The position numbers were made by a program, and so were the translations under genes. This document shows, one piece after another, positions 37,207-43,262 of a DNA stretch of 43,430 nt. The DNA comes from Treponema sp. (GTDB lineage Bacteria; Spirochaetota; Spirochaetia; Treponematales; Breznakiellaceae): the NCBI GenBank assembly GCA_031281025.1, contig JAITFY010000077.1, forward strand, positions 1-43,430, read 5' to 3'. The notes beneath the pieces are model-generated. The model saw nothing but the letters and a program-made list of their open reading frames with translations, did not search any database and was not told where the DNA came from. Numbering within the stretch: position 1 is the stretch's first letter; each line of letters begins with the position of its first letter.

Positions 37207-38226
37207 TTAATCAAATTGAATAACCATCATTTCGACACGGCGGTTTCTGTTTCTGACATCCCATTCACTGGTGGCAGTTCTTGTGCCACCGAATGCAATT
37301 ATAATTATTTGTTCATCGCTTACACCTCTTGCCTTAAGCTGCTGCGCTACGACATTTGCACGTAATATACTCAGTGCCATAAGGTCTTCTGCTTCGCTGC
37401 GGTATGCAGTATATGGATTGGCATGGCCTTCTATCCGTACCCGCAAATTGGGATTTTCGTTAAGCATTCTTGCTGTTGCATTAAGAGACAGTTCGTTTAC
37501 CTGTTGCGCGTCACGATCTATGCCAATATTATAGCTTCCAACATCAGCTCCAAATATAACAAATTCAATTGCAGGAATTATAATTTGCCTGACAGCATCA
37601 TTGATATCCGGTGCCCTGTCAACTTCAACATCGATAAATTCAGTCCTGGTTTCTGTAATGATTTTCTGCGGTAGCGGGAACTTATACCCCGCTGTAACGG
37701 AGAATCCCCAAATATGCGGAAACCCGCCGCGAACTGATGGTTCTATCTGCCATCTTTGCGTTAACGGTATGTCTACTCCAAGCATAACATCGGCCATCAG
37801 AGAGCCGCGTGTTCTTTTTGCGTCATCAAAAACTTTGGCATCCTGTCCCCTGTACGCTGCAACCAAACCAAGCCCGCTTTGAAAAAATACATTGGTTTTC
37901 ATTACCGGATTTTCACCTAATCGCAGGAAATTCCAGCGCAGGTAAACTTGGCTTTCGAAAGTGAGTATATTATCACCATCTTCTTCGATACTGTATGTAA
38001 TGCCGGTCCTGCTTCCAACCATTAATGGCGGCGAAAGCCAAAGTCTTGGATCAATCACAATCTGAAGAGGGGTACCATCGACAAGAAAATTGGTCATTCC
38101 AATCCCTGCGTTTAATGACCAAAAATCTCCAGCAGGAAAGTCATGTTCCGTTTGGGCAGATAATCCTATTGTAAGTACAAAAAGTATCAATACTAAAAAA
38201 AATCGCTTCTTTAAAGAAGAATTCAT
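37207..38226 (-). CDS. OmpA-family outer membrane/periplasmic protein
   Basis: 339 residues: signal peptide (LKKRFFLVLILFVLTIGLSAQT, cut after SAQ or nearby), a probable beta-barrel half (about 30-180, alternating strands such as VYLRWNFLRLG), then a C-terminal OmpA peptidoglycan-binding domain with NPNLRVRIEGHANP and RANVVAQQLKARGVSDEQI, ending NRNRRVEMMVIQFD. It probably tethers the outer membrane to the wall. AGAGGT precedes the ATG and a TATAAT-type promoter lies upstream. Transcribed with the solute-binding lipoprotein gene. Confidence 0.87.
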   Translation of the reverse strand: MNSSLKKRFFLVLILFVLTIGLSAQTEHDFPAGDFWSLNAGIGMTNFLVDGTPLQIVIDPRLWLSPPLMVGSRTGITYSIEEDGDNILTFESQVYLRWNFLRLGENPVMKTNVFFQSGLGLVAAYRGQDAKVFDDAKRTRGSLMADVMLGVDIPLTQRWQIEPSVRGGFPHIWGFSVTAGYKFPLPQKIITETRTEFIDVEVDRAPDINDAVRQIIIPAIEFVIFGADVGSYNIGIDRDAQQVNELSLNATARMLNENPNLRVRIEGHANPYTAYRSEAEDLMALSILRANVVAQQLKARGVSDEQIIIIAFGGTRTATSEWDVRNRNRRVEMMVIQFD

Positions 38227-38259
38227 TATAACCTCTTATTCTTTAAATTTCTAACATAA

Positions 38260-38288
38260 ATTATAATAAGATAAATTATTATGATCAA
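38260..38288 (-). promoter_or_regulatory. Putative promoter of the OmpA-family gene
   Basis: Minus-strand TTGATC (38288-38283), 17-base spacer and perfect TATAAT (38265-38260), about 34 bases before the ATG. Confidence 0.55.
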
Positions 38289-38299
38289 GTTGGTTAGTA

Positions 38300-38328
38300 T
38301 TGACAGTATAAAAAATTTGCGTTAACCT
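38300..38328 (+). promoter_or_regulatory. Putative birA promoter
   Basis: Perfect TTGACA (38300-38305) and, 17 bases on, a poor -10 TAACCT (38323-38328). The -10 lies inside the left arm of the inverted repeat at 38321, as would suit repression. Confidence 0.4.
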
Positions 38329-38347
38329 GATAGCCAGCGAGGTTAAC
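38321..38347 (+). promoter_or_regulatory. BirA-operator-like inverted repeat before birA
   Basis: GTTAACC (38321-38327), 13 bases, GGTTAAC (38341-38347). Known BirA operators are TTGTnAACC palindromes with a spacer of about this size facing GGTTnACAA. The repeat covers the proposed -10 box and also the GAGG ribosome site of birA. Confidence 0.45.
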
Positions 38348-38352
38348 TGAGT

Positions 38353-39354
38353 GTGAAGATGTCAAGTAAAGCGCAGTTGTTGTTTCGTTTGCGGGAAAAT
38401 CAAGGAGTTCCAGTGAGCGGCAATGTGCTGGCGCATGAAATGGGGATTTCCAGGGTTGCTGTTTGGAAAGCGGTTCAAGCTCTACTCGAGGCAGGTTATG
38501 CAATAGAAACAAAAGATACCGGCTATCTTTTTTCTCCAAATAATGAAAAGGATTTTTTATATCCCTGGGAATTTGGAGAAAATGAGGGGAACTTTCATCA
38601 CTACTTGTCCACAACCAATACGATGGACAGGGCAAGGGAATTAGCGCTTAGAGGCGCTGACAGCGGGACTGTAATTACAGCAGACAGGCAAACTGCCGGA
38701 AAATGCAGAAACGGCAGAACCTGGATTTCCCGTTCTGGCGGGCTTTACTTTTCGATACTGGAACGCCCAAGGCTTACTATTGCCGATTACCCCCTGTTTT
38801 CACTTGTTTTACAAATTGCCGTTGTTAAAACCATTTCGTCTGTGTGCGGAAAAACTGCATACCTTCGCTGGCCAAACGATATTTACATAAACAACCGGAA
38901 AATTGCAGCCATTACCACAGAGGTTTCCGGTGAAGGAGACTTGCTCACATGGCTCATTGGCGGAATTGGAATCAATGTAAATAACAAAGGACCAACCATA
39001 AAGGCAATAAGCTGTGCAGAAATTATTAAACGCCAAACTTCACGTAAAGAAATTTTATGTAAAATCCTGGAAGAATTTGAAACAACAAAAAAAATAATCT
39101 ACTCTACCGCTATTTATTCACAAGGCAGTAGCGCTCTTGCAGCGGAATGGAATTCTCTTACAGATAGCATTGGCGCAAAAGCTGCTGTTTTTGAACCAAA
39201 AAATAAAGAGAATGACTCTAACAAAGAACCGGTGGAAATTCTTAAAAGAGGCATATTCAAAGGCATCGATCCGCTTGGACGCTGTATACTTGAAACCAAA
39301 GATGAAACTCTGGTTTTTAATCAAGGTTCGGTTTCTTTGCAACTGGCAATTTGA
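38353..39354 (+). CDS. birA: Biotin-[acetyl-CoA-carboxylase] ligase / biotin operon repressor BirA
   Basis: Attaches biotin to carboxylases through biotinyl-AMP. 333 residues from GTG 38353 (331 from ATG 38359). An N-terminal winged helix (VSGNVLAHEMGISRVAVWKAVQALLEAGY) shows it is the repressor-type, bifunctional form. The catalytic domain has RQTAGKCRNGRTW in place of the usual GRGRRGRxW loop, so the biotin-adenylate loop is degenerate, then YLRWPNDIYINNRKIAAI and a C-terminal SH3-like domain. A BirA-like palindrome overlaps its promoter. It converges with argS, one base apart. Confidence 0.92.
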   Translation: MKMSSKAQLLFRLRENQGVPVSGNVLAHEMGISRVAVWKAVQALLEAGYAIETKDTGYLFSPNNEKDFLYPWEFGENEGNFHHYLSTTNTMDRARELALRGADSGTVITADRQTAGKCRNGRTWISRSGGLYFSILERPRLTIADYPLFSLVLQIAVVKTISSVCGKTAYLRWPNDIYINNRKIAAITTEVSGEGDLLTWLIGGIGINVNNKGPTIKAISCAEIIKRQTSRKEILCKILEEFETTKKIIYSTAIYSQGSSALAAEWNSLTDSIGAKAAVFEPKNKENDSNKEPVEILKRGIFKGIDPLGRCILETKDETLVFNQGSVSLQLAI

Positions 39355-39355
39355 T

Positions 39356-41197
39356 TCACATAACTTCCAAAAAGGGAATACAAACCAAATAAAACGCATC
39401 CTTTAAAACCAGCATAACAGCACGGGAAAGTTCAAGTCTTGCAGTAGAGAGAGCCTTGTCCTCACAATTTAAAATTGGACACTCGTGATAAAAGCGGCTG
39501 AATGCTTTTGACAGCTCGTACAAAAAACCCGCCAAATGCGAAGGATCCAAATTTAAAGCCGCTTCATTAACAGCAAAAGGATACTGTGTTAGTATCTTTA
39601 CCAATTCCCATTCCGAGTCAGAAGTAAGTAATGAAAAATGATTGTCATTTGAGCTCTTTGCTCTTTGCTCACTGCTATTTGCTAATTGTTTGCGCAGCAT
39701 AGAAGAAATCCTTGCCCCCATGTATTGCAAATACGGGCCTGTATTTCCATTAAAAGAAAGAGATTCTTTTGGGTCAAAGAGCATATCTTTTTGCGGATTT
39801 GGCTGAAGCAAAAAATAATGGAGAGCGCCAAGCGCTATTTTCTCGGCTACTTCTTGCGGGTTTCCTACATCGTCTTCCCTTCCCTTCTTGCGTATTTCGT
39901 CTAACGCCATGTCCCGCAGGGAGTTTATCAAATTGTCCGCATCAACTATGGTTCCTTCGCGGCTTTTCATTTTTCCTTCGGGAAGGTTTACCATTCCGTA
40001 GGAAAGATGGTAAAGGTTTTTTGCCCATGTGTAACCTAACTTGTCAAGAAGCGTAAAAAGAACTTTAAAATGATATTGCTGCTCCGAGCCAACCACATAA
40101 ATTAATTTGTCAAAAGGCCAGTCGTTATAACGGTTTATTGCAGTTCCAAAATCCTGAGTAATGTAAATCGAAGTGCCGTCGGCTCGAAGGAGTATTTTTT
40201 TATCCAGTTTTTCTTCGCTTAAATCAACTGCAACAGAGCCATCTTCCTGCCGGAAGAAAATGCCTTTTTCAAGCCCTTTTAAAACTTCTTCTTTGCCCAG
40301 CTTGTATGTTTCACTTTCAAAGTAAAACTTGTCAAAAGAAATGCCGGTACGCTCATAGGTTTTTTTCATGCCGTCAATCGCCCAGGTATTCATCAACTTC
40401 CAAAGTTCTGTCGTTTGCCTGTCGCCCATTTCCCATTTTACAAGAAGTTCTTGCGCTTTTTTCAGCGACGGCGATTGGGCTTCGGCATCTTCTTTTTTAA
40501 CGCCAGAGCTTACCAGCTGCTCAACTTCATCTTTAAATAATTTGTTAAAAGTTATATACCAGTCTCCGACAAATTGATCGCTTTTAATATTTTCTGTTTG
40601 GGGAGTTTTTCCCTGTCCATATTCGTTATACGCAAACATGGATTTACAAATATGAATACCTCTGTCGTTTATGATGCAGACTTTTTGCACCTCTGCGCCG
40701 CATGTTTTTATTATTCTGGAAATGCTTTCTCCCAGTACGTCGTTTCGCAGATGACCAAGATGTAAGGGTTTATTGGTATTGGGACTTGAAAATTCCACCA
40801 TTACCTTTTTACCAGTCATTGTATTTGGCCTTCCAAAGACAAAATCTACATTTTTGTTAAACGAAAATACATTTTCCAGTACAACTTTTGTTGTTAAACC
40901 GCGATCCATTATTATATTGAGATATGGCCCTTGAGCCTGTATTTTTGCAGTTGTTTTTTCGCCGGCTAAAAGTAAAGACAGTTTTTCCGCCACAATTTGG
41001 GCAATTTGAGGCGGGCCTTTACGCAGTAATTTTGCGTAACCAAACATTGGAAAGCCAATATCTCCCATTTCCGGGTTTGGCGGAACTTCTGCAATTATTT
41101 GATTGGCATCAATTTTTTCCTGTAAACCTGCTTCTGACAGCAATGTGTTAATAACCGATGATATTTTTTCTTTCCACGGTTGTTTATAGTCGTACAT
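39356..41197 (-). CDS. argS: Arginyl-tRNA synthetase
   Basis: Class I synthetase charging tRNA-Arg. 613 residues: N-terminal Add-1 domain, HIGH-type motif HLGH (146-149) in NTNKPLHLGHLRND, the anticodon loop-binding region and the KMSKS-like GKMKSREG. Near residues 505-527 a Ser/Asn-rich stretch (LANSSEQRAKSSNDNHF) interrupts the anticodon-binding domain between SSMLRKQ and EWELVKIL. It is encoded by heptamer repeats and makes the protein longer than most ArgS. No Shine-Dalgarno lies before the ATG; a promoter -10 box is five bases upstream. Confidence 0.93.
   Translation of the reverse strand: MYDYKQPWKEKISSVINTLLSEAGLQEKIDANQIIAEVPPNPEMGDIGFPMFGYAKLLRKGPPQIAQIVAEKLSLLLAGEKTTAKIQAQGPYLNIIMDRGLTTKVVLENVFSFNKNVDFVFGRPNTMTGKKVMVEFSSPNTNKPLHLGHLRNDVLGESISRIIKTCGAEVQKVCIINDRGIHICKSMFAYNEYGQGKTPQTENIKSDQFVGDWYITFNKLFKDEVEQLVSSGVKKEDAEAQSPSLKKAQELLVKWEMGDRQTTELWKLMNTWAIDGMKKTYERTGISFDKFYFESETYKLGKEEVLKGLEKGIFFRQEDGSVAVDLSEEKLDKKILLRADGTSIYITQDFGTAINRYNDWPFDKLIYVVGSEQQYHFKVLFTLLDKLGYTWAKNLYHLSYGMVNLPEGKMKSREGTIVDADNLINSLRDMALDEIRKKGREDDVGNPQEVAEKIALGALHYFLLQPNPQKDMLFDPKESLSFNGNTGPYLQYMGARISSMLRKQLANSSEQRAKSSNDNHFSLLTSDSEWELVKILTQYPFAVNEAALNLDPSHLAGFLYELSKAFSRFYHECPILNCEDKALSTARLELSRAVMLVLKDAFYLVCIPFLEVM
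39620..39683 (-). repeat. In-frame heptamer repeat insertion within argS
   Basis: Reading the coding strand from 39683: AGCAAAT, AGCAGTG, AGCAAAG, AGCAAAG, AGC, then TCATTTT/TCATTAC-like heptads to about 39620. The heptads match those at 8881, 43072 and 43185. They encode a low-complexity polar loop in frame. Confidence 0.7.
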
Positions 41198-41202
41198 ATT
41201 TT

Positions 41203-41231
41203 ACATTAACAAATAGTTTGCTTTTCTTCAA
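41203..41231 (-). promoter_or_regulatory. Putative argS promoter, leaderless geometry
   Basis: Minus-strand TTGAAG (41231-41226), 17 bases, TAATGT (41208-41203), then five bases to the ATG at 41197. No Shine-Dalgarno is possible in such a short leader. The -35 box lies in the loop of the 41212-41246 inverted repeat. Confidence 0.45.
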
Positions 41232-41246
41232 TACGGGCAAACTATT
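41212..41246. repeat. 10-base inverted repeat over the argS promoter
   Basis: AATAGTTTGC (41212-41221) and GCAAACTATT (41237-41246) with a 15-base loop. It overlaps the -35/-10 interval of the proposed argS promoter, so it could be an operator. Confidence 0.75.
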
Positions 41247-41663
41247 GAGGTTGTCCCAAAACTCGGTTAGTTATCCGCCCCTGCTTTTAATGCGCCGAAC
41301 CTTTAGGTGAGGCTGCGCCAAAGCAAAAACAGAGGCTAAAGCCTAAACCTGTAAAGCTAAACCAGACCAAAACCTCGATTCCGAAGTCCTGCCTTGCTCA
41401 TAACCCATGTATGATTTTAGCTCAGTTCATGTTGGGGTGGTATAAAGTATTAAATTGTTGGAAACAGGTTAAAATCCTTCGCCTAAAAAACGTTTAATAA
41501 AATACGCAAAAATCTCTTAGTATTTTCCCCAAAAAACGCTTGCTCCAAATACCAAAAAAAGTGTTAAAATCCAGCTAAATTCCCCTTGAAACAAATCCTA
41601 CAATGTGAAATAATGTACTAACAATGCTAATAAACGCCAGAGTTGAAAAAAAACGCCCCACAA

Positions 41664-41680
41664 CAGAGTTGAAAACTCTG
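41664..41680 (+). repeat. Hairpin 1 of the palindrome array
   Basis: CAGAGTT-GAA-AACTCTG, 7-base perfect stem. Confidence 0.85.
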
Positions 41681-41701
41681 GGCAACCAAATTGTCGCAGG
41701 T

Positions 41702-41719
41702 GGCGGCATGGATGCCGCC
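41702..41719 (+). repeat. Hairpin 2 of the palindrome array
   Basis: GGCGGCAT-GG-ATGCCGCC, 8-base perfect stem, GC-rich. Confidence 0.9.
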
Positions 41720-41732
41720 TGTAACCAACTCG

Positions 41733-41757
41733 GCAGTTTTTGCAAAGCAAAAACTGC
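41733..41757 (+). repeat. Hairpin 3 of the palindrome array
   Basis: GCAGTTTTTGC, loop AAA, then the exact complement: an 11-base perfect stem. Confidence 0.92.
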
Positions 41758-41759
41758 AA

Positions 41760-41791
41760 GCTTAAAAACCGCAGGGATGCGGTTTTTAAGC
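41760..41791 (+). repeat. Hairpin 4 of the palindrome array
   Basis: GCTTAAAAACCGCA, loop GGGA, then the exact complement: a 14-base perfect stem starting two bases after hairpin 3. Confidence 0.93.
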
Positions 41792-41793
41792 AC

Positions 41794-41828
41794 AACAGTC
41801 AACAGTCAACAGTCAACAGTCAACAGGC
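41794..41828 (+). repeat. Heptanucleotide tandem repeat (AACAGTC)4 plus AACAGGC
   Basis: Four exact AACAGTC units at 41794-41821 followed by one variant, directly after hairpin 4. The unit length equals that of the degenerate AGCARAG repeats elsewhere in the window. Confidence 0.95.
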
Positions 41829-41912
41829 AAATTATACACACTACCTAAACCATCGTGTCAACTATACACCAGTAAAATTCTTACAAATTCTCATCATTAT
41901 TTGGAAAAATGT

Positions 41913-41942
41913 TACCCATAAATATCTATGGGTACTTTTTTA
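41913..41942 (+). terminator. Rho-independent terminator-like hairpin
   Basis: TACCCATA, loop AATATC, TATGGGTA (41913-41934), then CTTTTTT. It is oriented on the plus strand but no plus-strand gene precedes it; it could end a small RNA through the hairpin array or attenuate the SUMF1 gene. Confidence 0.6.
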
Positions 41943-41971
41943 TATAAATTTAATATTAAAAAGGAGTTATC

Positions 41972-42019
41972 ATAACCGCGTTGCGGTTATGTTCGATTAA
42001 ATTTGCTGCTCACGCAGCA
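41972..42019 (+). repeat. Two leader hairpins before the SUMF1 lipoprotein gene
   Basis: ATAACCGC-GTT-GCGGTTAT (41972-41990) and TGCTGC-TCAC-GCAGCA (42004-42019), both perfect. An unused AAGGAG (41961-41966) precedes the first, and a four-codon reading frame ATG TTC GAT TAA lies between them. Confidence 0.85.
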
Positions 42020-42035
42020 TAAAGAGAGGTTACTC

Positions 42036-43064
42036 ATGAAAAACAAATTTAGGTTTTATGGGATTATTGCTATATTCGCAGTAATCGGATTAGTTTTAGT
42101 TGCTTGTGGCGGTGACTGTACGCATGACAACGGAGCTTGGCATACAACAAATGCAGGAACTTGTACGTTATCTGGTACAAGAGAATTACGCTGTACCAAA
42201 TGCAGTGATGTTTTAGAGAAAAGCCCTATACCTGCCACTGGACACAATTACAGCATCGGAATTTGTACAATAGCAGGTTGTTACAGTATACAGATGATGC
42301 CAATTTCTGCCGGAAACTTTGTAAGAGATGGTCATACAATAACATTAAGTGCTTTTAAGATGAGCAGGTTTCAAGTTACACAGGAATTATACGAAGCAGT
42401 AATAGGTAATAACCCCAGTTGGTTTCATGGCGGAAGCGGCAGAGAGCCGGACACAACCAATGGGGTACTGGAAATACAAGGTAGACGACCTGTGGAGAGA
42501 GTAACATGGTTTGACGCAGTATATTTCTGTAATAAATTAAGCGAACGGGCAGGACTTACGCCAGTATATACGATAACAAATATAGTACGTGGAACGGATC
42601 AGCAGATAACAAGTGCAACAGTAACGGCAAATTGGAATAATAACGGTTATAGATTGCCGACAGAAGCACAGTGGGAATATGCTTGTCGGGCAGGTTCAAC
42701 AGCACTTTGGCATTTTGGAGATAATCAAGCGGATCTATTAAATCATGCGTGGTTTGGAAATATGCAAACTGGTATTGATGGAAATGCTAACGGTAGAACA
42801 CATCAAGTAGGATTAAAAACAGCTAACGTATGGGGCTTGCATGATATGCATGGCAATGTGTGGGAGTGGGTATGGGACTGGTGGGGAACATTTCCAAACC
42901 CTAGTGATCTTGATAATCCGAGAGGTGCTGTCTCCGGTACTGGCCGCGTGAATCGTGGTGGGAGTTGGGGCGATTCGGCTTCGTCTTCGCAGTCGGCGTT
43001 TCGGTTCATCGGCGTTCCCGGCTACAGGGACTTCATTTTTGGCTTCCGGCTGGCGCTCCCCTGA
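42036..43064 (+). CDS. SUMF1 / C-type-lectin-fold lipoprotein, candidate hypervariable protein
   Basis: ATG 42036 follows GAGAGG; the ORF-track TTG at 42003 lies in a hairpin. 342 residues with a lipoprotein signal (lipobox LVAC, C24), a short module with paired cysteines ending IPATGHNYS (about 25-70), and an FGE-sulfatase (SUMF1) domain: FKMSRFQVTQELYEAVIG, GYRLPTEAQWEYACRAG, MHGNVWEWVWDWW and a final RGGSW...GFRLALP. The active-site cysteine of true formylglycine-generating enzyme is absent, so it is more likely a surface ligand-binding protein. The last 34 codons are adenine-poor (9 A in 104 bases) and GC-rich, unlike the rest of the gene. Confidence 0.88.
   Translation: MKNKFRFYGIIAIFAVIGLVLVACGGDCTHDNGAWHTTNAGTCTLSGTRELRCTKCSDVLEKSPIPATGHNYSIGICTIAGCYSIQMMPISAGNFVRDGHTITLSAFKMSRFQVTQELYEAVIGNNPSWFHGGSGREPDTTNGVLEIQGRRPVERVTWFDAVYFCNKLSERAGLTPVYTITNIVRGTDQQITSATVTANWNNNGYRLPTEAQWEYACRAGSTALWHFGDNQADLLNHAWFGNMQTGIDGNANGRTHQVGLKTANVWGLHDMHGNVWEWVWDWWGTFPNPSDLDNPRGAVSGTGRVNRGGSWGDSASSSQSAFRFIGVPGYRDFIFGFRLALP
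42961..43064 (+). other. Adenine-depleted 3' segment: candidate DGR variable region
   Basis: Only 9 of 104 bases are A and about 62% are G or C, whereas bases 42601-42660 of the same gene are about 40% A. Between the constant RGGSW and GFRLALP, the residues at typical Asn (AAY) template positions are G, D, S, F, I, V and Y, mostly with codons reachable from AAY by changing A only. Some TCG serines would need AAG or ACG template codons. Neither the template nor the reverse transcriptase is within the window. Confidence 0.5.
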
Positions 43065-43153
43065 GCTATAACAAATAGCAGAGAGCAGGGAGCAAAGAAA
43101 GAGCGATGTTTCTTAACTTTGCTCTCTGTTACTTGCTATTTGATATTTGAATT
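43041..43153 (+). repeat. 3'-end tandem unit, copy 1 (period 113)
   Basis: Starts with the codons for GFRLALP and stop of the SUMF1 gene, then CTGAGCTATAACAAATAGC and a long hairpin: arms 43072-43097 and 43117-43142 pair at 21 of 26 positions. Left arm heptads: AGCAGAG, AGCAGGG, AGCAAAG, AAAGAGC. Confidence 0.88.
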
Positions 43154-43262
43154 GGCTTCCGGTTGGCTCTCCCCTGAGCTATTACAAATAGCAGATAACA
43201 GATAGCAGAGAGCAAAGAAAGAGCGCTGTCCAACTTTGCTCTCTATTACTTGCTATTTGCCA
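43154..43262 (+). repeat. 3'-end tandem unit, copy 2, with GFRLALP relic
   Basis: Repeats copy 1 from GGCTTCCGG. The segment before its TGA again reads IGFRLALP in frame but is cut off by a stop just upstream, so it is a relic of another paralogue's 3' end. Its hairpin (left arm 43185-43217, right arm 43234-43259) has one extra heptad (AGCAGAT, AACAGAT, AGCAGAG, AGCAAAG, AAAGAGC). Confidence 0.88.

Larger units (their letters stand above)
41198..42035. other. Long intergenic region between argS and the SUMF1 lipoprotein
   Basis: This 838-base stretch has no convincing gene. From the argS side it holds a promoter and inverted repeat (41203-41246), then about 400 bases (41247-41650) in which I see only short imperfect repeats and no family I recognise; the words gaggttgtcccaaaactcgg resemble insertion-element debris but no transposase is readable. 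From 41664 to 42019 it is packed with perfect hairpins, a heptamer tandem repeat and a terminator-like stem, listed separately. ORFs here in the track run through the hairpins and are not credible proteins. Confidence 0.8.

Noticed and set aside
41260-41460. Insertion sequence end near gttgtcccaaaactcgg
   Set aside because: The words resemble insertion-element ends, but I find no paired terminal repeat, target duplication or transposase remnant.
41664-41791. tRNA, tmRNA or retron msr-msd in the hairpin array
   Set aside because: Stems are independent perfect hairpins with no cloverleaf or CCA end, and no reverse transcriptase follows in the window.
41624-41848. 74-residue plus-strand ORF in the argS-SUMF1 intergenic region
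   Set aside because: It runs through four perfect hairpins and the heptamer repeat, has no ribosome site and its composition follows the repeats, so it is not a credible gene.
42036-43064. Active formylglycine-generating enzyme (sulfatase activator)
   Set aside because: The catalytic cysteine region of FGE is replaced by SSSQSAFRF and the protein is a lipoprotein; the fold, not the enzyme activity, is supported.
41794-43259. CRISPR array
   Set aside because: Repeats are seven-base tandem words or a two-copy 113-base unit; there are no regular unique spacers and no cas genes.
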